From the IMG/VR virus record IMGVR_UViG_3300046535_001476, positions 1-21,416 of that record: a DNA stretch of 21,416 bases, one strand, 5' to 3'. This DNA is from a virus. The position numbers and the translations under genes were made by a program. Below are positions 1 to 6,079 of this stretch, one piece after another. Under the pieces are notes generated by a model that saw only the letters and a program-made list of their open reading frames with translations, searched no databases and was not told where the DNA came from. Every line of letters starts with the position of its first letter. Positions within the stretch are counted from its first letter, which is position 1.

Positions 1-78
1 GCCGATCGTGACCAGCGAGTAGCCCGTCGCCAGACGATAGGCGCGCGCGACTTTGAGAAGCTCGTCCGGGCTGAGCAT
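1..78 (-). CDS. Partial phage gene divergent from the repressor, possibly Cro-like
   Basis: The first 26 codons of a gene that runs off the left edge. It starts at an ATG (bases 78-76) and begins MLSPDELLKVARAYR. Short proteins beginning with a Pro-Glu/Asp-Glu-Leu-Leu helix are common in rhizobial phages, next to and divergent from the repressor; some are Cro-like regulators. That role is inferred from position, since too little sequence is visible to show a DNA-binding motif. The intergenic region shared with the rightward repressor gene holds operator-like palindromes, so the two genes are probably controlled together. No strong ribosome binding site is visible upstream. Confidence 0.6.
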   Translation of the reverse strand, partial: MLSPDELLKVARAYRLATGYSLVTIG

Positions 79-89
79 GGCCTATTCTG

Positions 90-125
90 GGAGAAGTCAA
101 TTACTCTCGCAAGCAATGATTCTCC
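90..125. promoter_or_regulatory. Degenerate operator half-sites between divergent genes
   Basis: GGAGAA at 90-95 and TTCTCC at 120-125 match the two halves of the perfect palindromes at 184-199 and 1136-1151, but their partner halves are degenerate. The right site continues as TTCTCCGTAACG (120-131), a string repeated exactly at 1146-1157 beside the other strong operator. These are probably weaker binding sites for the same repressor, close to the start of the leftward gene. Confidence 0.45.
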
Positions 126-152
126 GTAACGCATATCAATCCCGGTAGTGCA

Positions 153-182
153 TTGACAGGCAAACGATAAAATATCTATATC
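153..182 (+). promoter_or_regulatory. Candidate sigma-70 promoter for the repressor gene
   Basis: A perfect -35 box TTGACA (153-158) is followed after 18 bp by TATATC (177-182) as the -10 box, in an AT-rich stretch that stands out from the GC-rich surroundings. The perfect palindrome at 184-199 begins just after the -10 box and would cover the transcription start, as expected for a repressor-controlled promoter. Transcription would run rightward into the gene at 267. Confidence 0.6.
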
Positions 183-183
183 A

Positions 184-199
184 AGAGAACTATTTCTCT
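184..199. promoter_or_regulatory. Perfect palindromic operator over the promoter start
   Basis: AGAGAA-CTAT-TTCTCT is a perfect inverted repeat with a 4-bp centre. The palindrome extends to 8 bp per arm at 182-201. It has the same architecture as GGAGAA-GTGT-TTCTCC at 1136-1151. It is the likely binding site of a dimeric phage repressor, probably the product of the gene at 267-746. Confidence 0.65.
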
Positions 200-266
200 T
201 GCCACGCTGTTCTGGTAGGGTTACCGGCCTGGTGCCGTATCCGGTTTATAAAGAAAGGGTCGGCCA

Positions 267-746
267 ATGGACGACGACGAGGACGTTGAAGCCGCTGAAG
301 CTGAGGAAACCGGGGTCGGCAGCGAGCGACAGCAGGGCCGCCGGCGGTTGGAGCGGCTGTGGGACGATGCCGGTTTTTGCGAACGGTATGTCCAGGTCTG
401 CGGGGCGCGCGGAGTAACGCCGCGGGCGGTCAATATCGCAATCGGCACGTCGCCGAAATATCACCTGATGCCGGCGCCGAACGGGCGGAACACGAATATC
501 GTGATGCGCATTGCCAAACGGCTCGATGTCCATCCGGCTTACCTGATGTTCGGCATCATCACCGATTCCGAGACGCCACTCACGCTGCCAGCCAAGACCA
601 TCGACAAGGCGGCGACAGCCGGGCAACGCCTAGCGATGATCGGCCAGATCTGCGCGCTATACTGGATGCACGCCTCGATCGACGCCAACGCCGCGGACAG
701 TACCGCCGACGTGATCCTGCGCGAGATCGCGACGATAACCCGGTAA
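267..746 (+). CDS. Probable phage repressor with HTH domain
   Basis: A 159-aa protein that starts at an ATG preceded by AAAGGG. Residues about 30-95 look like an XRE/CI-type DNA-binding domain: a short helical lead-in, a Gly-Val-Thr-Pro-Arg-Ala turn region, then a helix ending in LDVHPAYLMFG, a position where phage repressors often have a WLLxG-like motif. The first 30 residues are acidic and probably disordered. The C-terminal 60 residues have no visible LexA/CI-type Ser-Lys autocleavage motif, so induction may not use self-cleavage. The gene lies between a divergent gene and a convergent small gene, with operator-like palindromes on both sides (184-199 and 1136-1151). Repressor function is inferred from the fold-like pattern and this layout. 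Confidence 0.6.
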   Translation: MDDDEDVEAAEAEETGVGSERQQGRRRLERLWDDAGFCERYVQVCGARGVTPRAVNIAIGTSPKYHLMPAPNGRNTNIVMRIAKRLDVHPAYLMFGIITDSETPLTLPAKTIDKAATAGQRLAMIGQICALYWMHASIDANAADSTADVILREIATITR

Positions 747-977
747 CTAGTCTTTCAGCTTGATAGTCTGGCCCGGCAGCGGGCTCCAGTGGGTCGGGTA
801 CAGCCGCTCGCCATCGTCGCGAAGCCAATATCCAGCCTCGGCATCGCGATAGCCATTTTCCCAAGGATATTCGACGCCGGGGCTTAGCAATGCGTCGAAA
901 CGCTCGCCGTCTTTGATCGGCGCAGTGGCAATCGGGTGGATCGTGCCGCCCCTGGCAACCCTGCTCTTTTGCGCCAT
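747..977 (-). CDS. Small DUF551-like phage protein
   Basis: A 76-aa protein of unknown function. The ATG at 977 is chosen over upstream starts because GGGGAG sits just 5' of it. The sequence has an IATAPIKDGERFDALL segment, an aromatic middle (YPWENGY, GYWL) and ends with YPTHWSPLPG. This matches the general pattern of short phage proteins of the DUF551 / 'IETAPKDG...THWMPLP' type, whose role is not known. The gene is convergent with the repressor gene; the two stop codons abut (746/747). It is therefore transcribed toward the repressor from a start near the second operator cluster. Confidence 0.7.
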   Translation of the reverse strand: MAQKSRVARGGTIHPIATAPIKDGERFDALLSPGVEYPWENGYRDAEAGYWLRDDGERLYPTHWSPLPGQTIKLKD

Positions 978-1082
978 ATTTGCTCCCCTGGTTGGGCAAG
1001 CCATTGATTTTAACCAATCGCACCGCACCGTGACGCCGGACGATGCAAAGTTAACGTAAGGCGACTCGTTGTCGCATCCAAG

Positions 1083-1098
1083 CGAGAAATGACTCTCT
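1083..1098. promoter_or_regulatory. Imperfect operator copy
   Basis: CGAGAA-ATGA-CTCTCT has the 6-4-6 layout of the perfect operators, with one mismatch to the TTCTC half. It lies in the 211-bp gap between the DUF551-like gene and the first gene of the early operon. An AT-rich segment with TAAAAT (1105-1110) follows and could hold a -10 box, but no convincing -35 partner is visible. Confidence 0.45.
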
Positions 1099-1135
1099 CG
1101 GCATCTAAAATAGAAAACTCAAAAACCCGTAGACG

Positions 1136-1151
1136 GGAGAAGTGTTTCTCC
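1136..1151. promoter_or_regulatory. Second palindromic operator, upstream of early operon
   Basis: GGAGAA-GTGT-TTCTCC is a perfect inverted repeat with a 4-bp centre, the same architecture as the operator at 184-199. It is followed by GTAACG, as at 126-131. It lies 38 bp upstream of the first early gene (1189), so it probably controls the rightward early operon. The two operator regions bracket the repressor gene, much as the lambda OL and OR regions bracket cI. Confidence 0.6.
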
Positions 1152-1188
1152 GTAACGTGTCCTCACCCTATCCCCAGAGGGTGCCCGG

Positions 1189-1401
1189 ATGCCCCGCCTA
1201 TCGCTCGATCAGCTTCTCTGGCGTGTCTTTCGCGAAGCGCAGTGCCTGCTACGCGAGGCTGAGCGGCTGGATGCGGGCCGGCTGCCGCGGATTGCCGAGC
1301 GGCTGATGCCGCTGAGCCGGGCGGTGGAGGCGGTGGAGGACCACGAGCAGCGCGCGGCCGAGGCCGAGGACCGGGCGGCGGCGCGGATGGGCTGGCTGTG
1401 A
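1189..1401 (+). CDS. Small helical protein, first gene of early operon
   Basis: A 70-aa protein, rich in Glu, Arg, Ala and Leu and almost certainly all alpha-helical. The segment from about residue 35 (AVEAVEDHEQRAAEAEDRAA) looks like a coiled coil. The ATG is preceded by AGAGGG. Its stop codon overlaps the GTG start of the next gene (GTGA), so the two are translationally coupled. No family is recognised. As the first gene after the operator at 1136-1151 it is expected to be expressed early. Confidence 0.6.
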   Translation: MPRLSLDQLLWRVFREAQCLLREAERLDAGRLPRIAERLMPLSRAVEAVEDHEQRAAEAEDRAAARMGWL

Positions 1402-1577
1402 GCGACGATCGCGAGTTGGTGCGGCTTGCCGATCAGATCCTGGCCGACATCAAGCTGGATGCGCACGACGCTGTCGTGCTGCGCAACCGCATCGTCGGTG
1501 CTTTGATCTACGTGCGGCAGGAGGCGGGGCGGGCCTTTCTCGGCAGCGCCCTCACGCGGGGGCGCGGCGATGACTAA
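1398..1577 (+). CDS. Small hypothetical early protein
   Basis: A 59-aa reading frame that starts with GTG inside the stop codon of the previous gene and ends inside the start of the next (ATGACTAA overlap). The product begins MSDDRELVRLADQILADIK, is mostly helical and has a basic C-terminal tail (TRGRGDD). No family is recognised. The tight overlaps at both ends are the main reason to believe it is translated. Confidence 0.55.
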   Translation: MSDDRELVRLADQILADIKLDAHDAVVLRNRIVGALIYVRQEAGRAFLGSALTRGRGDD

Positions 1578-1929
1578 CGCCCTCGCCATCGGAGTTTGGG
1601 TCACGGCGGGCTTGACCTTGCCTATCGCCCAAATGCCAGCCGGGACGGTAGTTGCAAATGCCGTCCCGGCCCAAGTCTTGTTGGCGGCCGATACGGTCGA
1701 GCCGCAGGTATTGTCGATCGAGTGGCCGGACGGTGTCGAGATTGTGGCGGCGACCAATGCCGGGATCTGCGCCATTGCGGTGAGTGCGCTGCTGAGCGGT
1801 CTGTGGCGCCCGGTGGGGCGGCCCGAGCCGCCGCTGAGCGCGAGCTGCAGCACCGGCAATGCGTTTGCCGCCGATGCGTTTTGCATACACGGATTTACCT
1901 GCGAGAAGAGGGGCCGCAATGCCCGTTAG
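1570..1929 (+). CDS. Hypothetical early protein with N-terminal hydrophobic segment
   Basis: A 119-aa protein of unknown function that starts at ATG 1570, 8 bp before the end of the preceding gene, behind a G-rich stretch. Residues 1-30 are hydrophobic and could be a signal or membrane segment, and a second hydrophobic stretch lies near residues 60-80. Cysteines cluster at the C-terminal end (Ser-Cys-Ser-Thr, Phe-Cys-Ile-His, Thr-Cys-Glu). It overlaps the next small gene by 11 bp. No family is recognised; the evidence for coding is position and coupling, not similarity. Confidence 0.5.
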   Translation: MTNALAIGVWVTAGLTLPIAQMPAGTVVANAVPAQVLLAADTVEPQVLSIEWPDGVEIVAATNAGICAIAVSALLSGLWRPVGRPEPPLSASCSTGNAFAADAFCIHGFTCEKRGRNAR

Positions 1930-2053
1930 TTTCTCGAATGTCGTATTCGACGGCCCGCGTAAGCGCCGCCGGATGCGGTCGTTGTTTGTGCCGGCCGGGC
2001 TCGTGCTGTGGGTAGCCGCGATCGGCTGGGTGCTGGCGGCGCTGGCGCTGTGA
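1919..2053 (+). CDS. 44-aa single-span membrane peptide
   Basis: The ATG follows GAGAAGAGGGG, a strong ribosome binding site. The peptide has a basic middle (PRKRRRMR) followed by one clear transmembrane helix (about residues 24-43) running to the end, so the N-terminus probably stays in the cytoplasm. Its TGA overlaps the ATG of the exonuclease gene (TGATG). Function is unknown; small membrane peptides of this kind are common in phage early operons. Confidence 0.6.
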   Translation: MPVSFSNVVFDGPRKRRRMRSLFVPAGLVLWVAAIGWVLAALAL

Positions 2054-2955
2054 TGATCCGCGAAAGCTGGCAGATCACCTCGATCGGCGAGTGGCTGGAG
2101 CGTCGGCAACACCACATCACCGCGAGCCGGATCGGCGCGTTATTCGACGAGCATCAGTATCTCACCCGCGAGGGGCTGGCGGCGGAATTGCGCGGCGAGA
2201 GCGCCGAGGTGCCGAATGCCAGCATGCGCGCCGGCAACATCCTCGAGGGCGGTTTCCCGGCGGCGGTGCGGCTCGACGGCAAGCCGTGGGCGCTGAGCAA
2301 GGCTGACACCTATCACTGGTTGCCGGAGCACCGGCTCGGCGCCACCCCGGACTTCTGGATCGACGATCCGCCCGGCGGGCTCTTCCAGGCCAAGACTGCC
2401 AGCACCGAGCAGTGGCAGCGATGGCGCGGGCACCCGCCGCTGATGTATCTGCTCCAGACCCTGACCGAGCTGATCGTCACCGGGCGCTCGTGGGGCGTGC
2501 TGGGAGTGATGATCCGAGCCGGCGGCTATCCTATCCATTATTACGACGTGGCCCGCCACGAGGCTGCGGAGCGGCGCATACTGGATGCTGCGGCGGCCTG
2601 GTGGCGCGCCTTCGATGCGGGTGAGTTTCCGGCGGCGGTGCCGAGCGCGGAGATCGCCGAGATGCTCGACGACGGCAGCCACCTCGACCTTTCCGATAAC
2701 AATTACCTTTGCTCCGGCCTGCTGCCCGAGCGCGAGAAATTAAAGGCAGAGCTTTCGGCCGGCGAAAAACGCGTGTCCGAGATCGACAGCATCATCAAGG
2801 CAGCGATGGGCAACGCGTCGAGTGCGTGGATACCTGGTTACAACATCACGTTCCGCTCGCAGAGCCGCAAGGAAGTGGTCATTCCGGCCAAGACGTTCCG
2901 CGTCCTGCGGGTGCGCGCCGCTGCCGAGGAGGAGGGAGCCGATGCCAGCCAATGA
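2053..2955 (+). CDS. YqaJ-type phage exonuclease
   Basis: A 300-aa nuclease that probably degrades one strand of duplex DNA to make single-stranded ends for recombination. The N-terminal part has the YqaJ signature ITASRIGALF (residues 22-31). Candidate active-site positions of the PD-(D/E)xK fold follow: Glu65 (GNILEGG), Asp100 (GATPDFW) and Lys114 (LFQAKT). The acidic residue usually found two positions before the lysine is Gln112 here, which is unusual. A C-terminal helical region (about 240-275) is probably a coiled coil. The ATG overlaps the stop of the membrane-peptide gene, and the last 14 bp overlap the RecT-like gene. The pairing of YqaJ nuclease with RecT is well known in phages and supports both calls. 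Confidence 0.85.
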   Translation: MIRESWQITSIGEWLERRQHHITASRIGALFDEHQYLTREGLAAELRGESAEVPNASMRAGNILEGGFPAAVRLDGKPWALSKADTYHWLPEHRLGATPDFWIDDPPGGLFQAKTASTEQWQRWRGHPPLMYLLQTLTELIVTGRSWGVLGVMIRAGGYPIHYYDVARHEAAERRILDAAAAWWRAFDAGEFPAAVPSAEIAEMLDDGSHLDLSDNNYLCSGLLPEREKLKAELSAGEKRVSEIDSIIKAAMGNASSAWIPGYNITFRSQSRKEVVIPAKTFRVLRVRAAAEEEGADASQ

Positions 2956-4057
2956 ATTAGCGCCGCTGCCGTTCGCGGACATGCAGGCGTTGGCGCTGTC
3001 GATCGCGCGCAGCGGCATGTTCGGTATTAAGACACCGGACCAGGCTCTCGTTTTAATGAGCATCGCCCAAGCAGAGGGGCGCCACCCGGCGCTCGCGGCG
3101 CGCGATTATCATGTGATCAACGGCTCGCCGAGCAAGAAGGCCGAGGCGATGCTGCGCGACTTCCTGACCGGCGGCGGCCGGGTGACCTGGCACGAGCTGA
3201 CCGACGACGCTGCCGAGGCAACGTTCTCGCATCCGCAAGGCGGCGAAGCCAAGATCCGCTGGGACGCCGCCCGCGTCGCCAGGGCTCAGCTCAGCAATCC
3301 CATGCACCGCAAGTTCCCACGGCAGATGCTGCGCTCGCGCGTGGTGTCGGAAGGTGTCCGCACCGTGTGGCCGATGGCTACGGGTGGCATGATGGCGCCG
3401 GAAGAGGCGGCCGAGATCCGGCGCGAGGAGCGCGAGCCGATCGACGTGACGCCGGCAACCCCGATCGACACCGCGGCCGACCTCGACGCGTTTGCAGAGG
3501 GCGACGTGATCCCCGACGACACCGGATTATTCAACGCCGCCCATTCGGCAGCAATCAGCGGCGCGGTGGCGTTTCGGAGCTTCTGGGCGGCGCTCAATCC
3601 GACGCAGAGGGGCGTCTTGCGATCAGGACTTCCCGGCTATCAGGAAATCGCCGCTGCGGCCGACAACGAGCGGGCGCGGGACGAAGACCCTTTCGGCCTG
3701 CCACCGCTGCCAAGCGGCGAGGTTACTGCCGCGCATGCCGGGAGCGGAAAGGATGTTACCTCCATGGGCGACTCCCCTATCCCATCCGATATTGGTGACG
3801 CCGAAGCGCCCGCGGTGCCGTTCGCCGCGGCGGTGCGCGCGCTGGTGCCGGTGGCCGGGGACGACGGCGAGCCGAACTGGCGGGCGTGGTCCGAGGCGTT
3901 TGTGGCGCTGGTCGAGCAGGCGACGCCGGCCGAGGCGCGGAAATGCCGGCTCAGCGATTTGCCGCATTATGGCAAGTGTCGCACTGAGGATGGCGATGCT
4001 GCGGCGGTCGTGCAGGCCGCGGTGAATGCCAAGAGCAAGGAGGCGCCGCCGCCGTGA
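2942..4057 (+). CDS. RecT-family single-strand annealing protein
   Basis: A 371-aa protein that should bind single-stranded DNA and anneal complementary strands, working with the exonuclease encoded just upstream. The ATG at 2942 follows GAGGAGGGA; longer in-frame extensions lack such a site and would overlap the exonuclease gene widely. Residues about 10-165 match the RecT/Bet core: an AxAEGxHPALAARDYHVINGSPSKK region, then NPMHRKFPRQMLRSRVVSEGV and the MAPEEAAEI segment. The C-terminal half is Pro/Ala/Asp-rich, ends in a compact helical module (about 290-360), and is longer than in typical family members. The TGA overlaps a GTG that opens a frame into the first 18-bp array. Confidence 0.85.
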   Translation: MPANELAPLPFADMQALALSIARSGMFGIKTPDQALVLMSIAQAEGRHPALAARDYHVINGSPSKKAEAMLRDFLTGGGRVTWHELTDDAAEATFSHPQGGEAKIRWDAARVARAQLSNPMHRKFPRQMLRSRVVSEGVRTVWPMATGGMMAPEEAAEIRREEREPIDVTPATPIDTAADLDAFAEGDVIPDDTGLFNAAHSAAISGAVAFRSFWAALNPTQRGVLRSGLPGYQEIAAAADNERARDEDPFGLPPLPSGEVTAAHAGSGKDVTSMGDSPIPSDIGDAEAPAVPFAAAVRALVPVAGDDGEPNWRAWSEAFVALVEQATPAEARKCRLSDLPHYGKCRTEDGDAAAVVQAAVNAKSKEAPPP

Positions 4058-4076
4058 CGACGCAGCCGCGCTGCGC

Positions 4077-4280
4077 GAGAGTGCCGAACTTGGGGAGCGA
4101 GCCGAGCCGTAGGAGGGTGCCGTGCCGTAGGAGCGAGCCGGGCCTCCGGAGAGTACCGGGCGAAACGAGCGAGCCGCTAATCACGAGGGTGCCGAAATCC
4201 GGGAGCGAGCCGCGGCCATGGAGCGTGCCGAAGATACGGAGCGAGCCGAAAGTTCAGAGAGTACCGAGAAAAAGGAGCGC
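4077..4280. repeat. Array 1 of 18-bp alternating repeats (11 units)
   Basis: Eleven consecutive 18-bp units without a single indel. Each is a 10-bp core plus 8 variable bases. Core types alternate strictly: GAGnGTGCCG or GAGnGTACCG (4077, 4113, 4149, 4185, 4221, 4257) and GAGCGAGCCG (4095, 4131, 4167, 4203, 4239). A degenerate twelfth core, GAGCGCC, starts at 4275, and array 2 ends in the same way. AAGGAG at the array end doubles as the ribosome binding site of the gene at 4283. Read on + from the GTG at 4054, the array encodes SEPxxxRVPxxx repeats, but that frame then runs out of phase through the next gene. On the - strand it encodes GSLxxxGTLxxx, interrupted by a TGA in the spacer at 4249-4256. 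Function is unknown. Confidence 0.95.
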
Positions 4281-4282
4281 CT

Positions 4283-5218
4283 ATGGAAACGACGCACACC
4301 GAGGATCAATGGCTGGACCCCGTCGCCAGACTCGGCCGCGATCTGCGCGTCGCCGCCGCAACGCTGAGCGATGCCGAGGCGCGCTTCCTCGTCGACGCGT
4401 TTTATATGATGCAGGACGATCGCAAGCGTGCCCGCAATCAGGAGCGGGCGCTCGGCGAAGCTTCGGAACCGCACCTCGTGATCAACTGGCTCGCAGAGCA
4501 ATCGCGGGTGCTGGAAACGCAGATCCTGGTCGCGCTCGATCGCTACACCAGCCAGCACCAGATCGGCGACTGGATGCGGGGAGTATACGGTATCGGCCCC
4601 GTGTTATCGGCCGGTCTGCTGGCGAATATCTATATGGGACATTGGTGCGCTGTCTGCCGCGGGCGTACCGGGGATGAGTGCCGCGAGCGGCAGGAAGACA
4701 AGAAGCGCAAGCTGGCGGCGCACGAGTGGCAGCCGGTGGTGAGCTGCCCCACCGCCGGCACGATCTGGGCTTTCGCCGGGATTGCCGGCATCGATCAGAA
4801 GCCATGGGAGCGTGGCACCAAACGACCGTGGAATGCGCGACTGAAGACGCTCGCCTGGAAGATCGGCGACTGTTTCGTTAAGTTCAGTAACAACGAGCAA
4901 TGCATCTACGGGAAGCTCTACCGGCAGCGGAAAGAGATCGAGGTTGCCCGCAACGAAGCCGGCGTGTTTGCGCCGATCGCGGCCGAGAGGATCGCGCGCG
5001 ACAAGGAGCGCAAGCGGCGGTCGGCGGAGGCGCCGTACCATGACGCCGGCAAGCTGTCTCCGGGACACATCGACCTGCGGGCGCGGCGGTGGGCGGTGAA
5101 GATATTTCTCAGCCATTTGCATCAGGAGTGGTTTCGCCGCCAGTTCGGGACGGAGCCGCCCGCGCCGTTCCCGATCGCCATACTGGGACACGCACACATG
5201 ATCCCGCCGCCGCATTAG
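4283..5218 (+). CDS. Helix-hairpin-helix protein resembling IS110 transposase C-terminus
   Basis: A 311-aa protein flanked on both sides by 18-bp repeat arrays. Residues 98-113 (MRGVYGIGPVLSAGLL) form a helix-hairpin-helix DNA-binding motif like that of the IS116/IS110/IS902 C-terminal domain. The following GTIWAFAGI and KRPWNARLKTLAWKIG segments also fit that domain. Between them is a cysteine-containing insert (C122, C125, C133, C155) that may bind zinc. The C-terminus has a KIFLSHLHQEW helix and ends in a proline cluster. The N-terminal DEDD nuclease domain of true IS110 transposases is absent, so transposase activity is unlikely; DNA or junction binding is the best inference. The ATG is preceded by AAGGAG from array 1. 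Proteins of this kind occur in other phages, with unknown function. Confidence 0.6.
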   Translation: METTHTEDQWLDPVARLGRDLRVAAATLSDAEARFLVDAFYMMQDDRKRARNQERALGEASEPHLVINWLAEQSRVLETQILVALDRYTSQHQIGDWMRGVYGIGPVLSAGLLANIYMGHWCAVCRGRTGDECRERQEDKKRKLAAHEWQPVVSCPTAGTIWAFAGIAGIDQKPWERGTKRPWNARLKTLAWKIGDCFVKFSNNEQCIYGKLYRQRKEIEVARNEAGVFAPIAAERIARDKERKRRSAEAPYHDAGKLSPGHIDLRARRWAVKIFLSHLHQEWFRRQFGTEPPAPFPIAILGHAHMIPPPH

Positions 5219-5640
5219 CCGCTATGCGCGAGTGTGCCGTAACGGGAGAGCGAGCCGCGGCGTTGGAGTGTGCCGACGAACTGGAGCGAGCCGCGTTTTC
5301 GGAGAGTGCCGCGCCTGAAGAGCGAGCCGTAACAGCGAAGAGTGCCGAAGAAATCGAGCGAGCCGGGAAAAGCGAGAGTGCCGGATGTGGAAAGCGAGCC
5401 GCTTTCGCAGAGAGTGCCGTCGAAGCAGAGCGAGCCGATCTCGCGGAGAGTACCGGACCGAGGGAGCGAGCCGAGCCGTAGGAGAGTGCCGTGCCGTAGG
5501 AGCGAGCCGGAAGGGTGGAGAGTGCCGGACTCGCGGAGCGAGCCGCTAGGCTTGAGTGTGCCGTATCTCGAGAGCGAGCCGAGCCGCGCGAGTGGACCGA
5601 GTGAATTGAGCGAGCCGGGGTTTAGGAGCGTACCGAGCAC
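5215..5640 (-). CDS. Possible repeat protein (GSLxxxGTLxxx) antisense over array 2
   Basis: A 141-codon frame on the - strand that coincides almost exactly with array 2. It encodes about 23 hexapeptides alternating Gly-Ser-Leu-xxx and Gly-Thr-Leu-xxx. All core changes in the array except one (Thr to Pro at 5590-5599) are silent in this frame: the Thr codons are ACT, ACA, ACC or ACG, Gly is GGC or GGT, and Leu is CTC or CTT. This suggests past or present selection on a protein, perhaps a beta-solenoid. Against it, the frame begins with GTG and no ribosome binding site, has no visible promoter, and runs antisense to an operon. The Ser codon never varies in the whole family. Treat it as a candidate only. 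Confidence 0.3.
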   Translation of the reverse strand: MLGTLLNPGSLNSLGPLARLGSLSRYGTLKPSGSLRESGTLHPSGSLLRHGTLLRLGSLPRSGTLREIGSLCFDGTLCESGSLSTSGTLAFPGSLDFFGTLRCYGSLFRRGTLRKRGSLQFVGTLQRRGSLSRYGTLAHSG

Positions 5641-5650
5641 CGCGAGCGCC
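5230..5650. repeat. Array 2 of 18-bp alternating repeats (23 units)
   Basis: Twenty-three consecutive 18-bp units in perfect register (first core 5230, last full core 5626), plus a degenerate GAGCGCC at 5644. The two core types alternate exactly as in array 1. Twelve cores are of the GAGnGTGCCG type, with GAGTGGACCG at 5590 the most divergent. Eleven are GAGCGAGCCG, with AAGCGAGCCG at 5392. The 8-bp spacers are mostly unique, but spacers AGCCGTAG and TGCCGTAG occur consecutively in both arrays (4105-4130 and 5474-5499), which points to shared ancestry or exchange between arrays. The array fills the gap between the helix-hairpin-helix gene and the excisionase-like gene. The + frame is open from a GTG at 5342 straight into the latter gene. 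Confidence 0.95.
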
Positions 5651-5680
5651 CAGCAACAGGAAGCAAATAGGAGAGCGCCG

Positions 5681-6079
5681 ATGGCTGTCCCCCCAGCCGT
5701 TGATATTCAGCCGCTGATGTACGAACACGAGGCAGCCCGCATGATCGGCGTGCCGGCGCGCGCGCTGCGGTCCGAGCGCACCGCTGGCCGCATCCAATAT
5801 CGCAAAGTCGCCGGCCGGATCATGTACCGCGCCGACGATCTGAAAAACTGGCAGGAGAACATTGCATGCCCCGTCGCGCCGAAGGACCGAAGCTTAGACC
5901 CAATCCGAAGCGGGGCGGGCTATACTACATCTTCTGGACTGAGCGAGGACGGGGCCGCGAGCGTAGCACGGGCACTCGCGACCACCGCCAGGCTGCGGCA
6001 ATCTTTACGGAGTGGCTCGGCGGCCAAGCCCGACCGGTCGAATGGTCCGGGCCAGCTCGTGCCTCTGAGACGCGAATAG
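5681..6079 (+). CDS. Excisionase-like HTH protein
   Basis: A 132-aa protein. Residues about 12-58 are a winged-helix/MerR-type HTH of the kind found in excisionases and AlpA-like regulators: MYEHEAARMIGVPARALRSE followed by GRIMYRADDLKNWQE. The ATG at 5681 has AGGAG upstream. The same frame stays open upstream through the 18-bp array to a GTG at 5342, so a longer form with SEP/RVP repeats is possible. The last 214 bp overlap the integrase gene in another frame, reminiscent of the lambda xis/int overlap; the C-terminal 70 residues are Ser/Arg-rich and low in pattern. The likely role is directing the integrase toward excision, or regulating its gene. Confidence 0.6.
   Translation: MAVPPAVDIQPLMYEHEAARMIGVPARALRSERTAGRIQYRKVAGRIMYRADDLKNWQENIACPVAPKDRSLDPIRSGAGYTTSSGLSEDGAASVARALATTARLRQSLRSGSAAKPDRSNGPGQLVPLRRE

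Noticed and set aside
4054-4677. 207-codon + frame starting at the RecT stop and covering array 1
   Set aside because: After the array it continues for about 395 bp out of frame inside the helix-hairpin-helix gene with Arg-rich shadow sequence; a full-length product is unlikely, although a short repeat peptide cannot be ruled out.
4077-5650. CRISPR array
   Set aside because: Cores are only 10 bp and spacers 8 bp, two core types alternate, and there are no cas genes; this does not fit any CRISPR layout.
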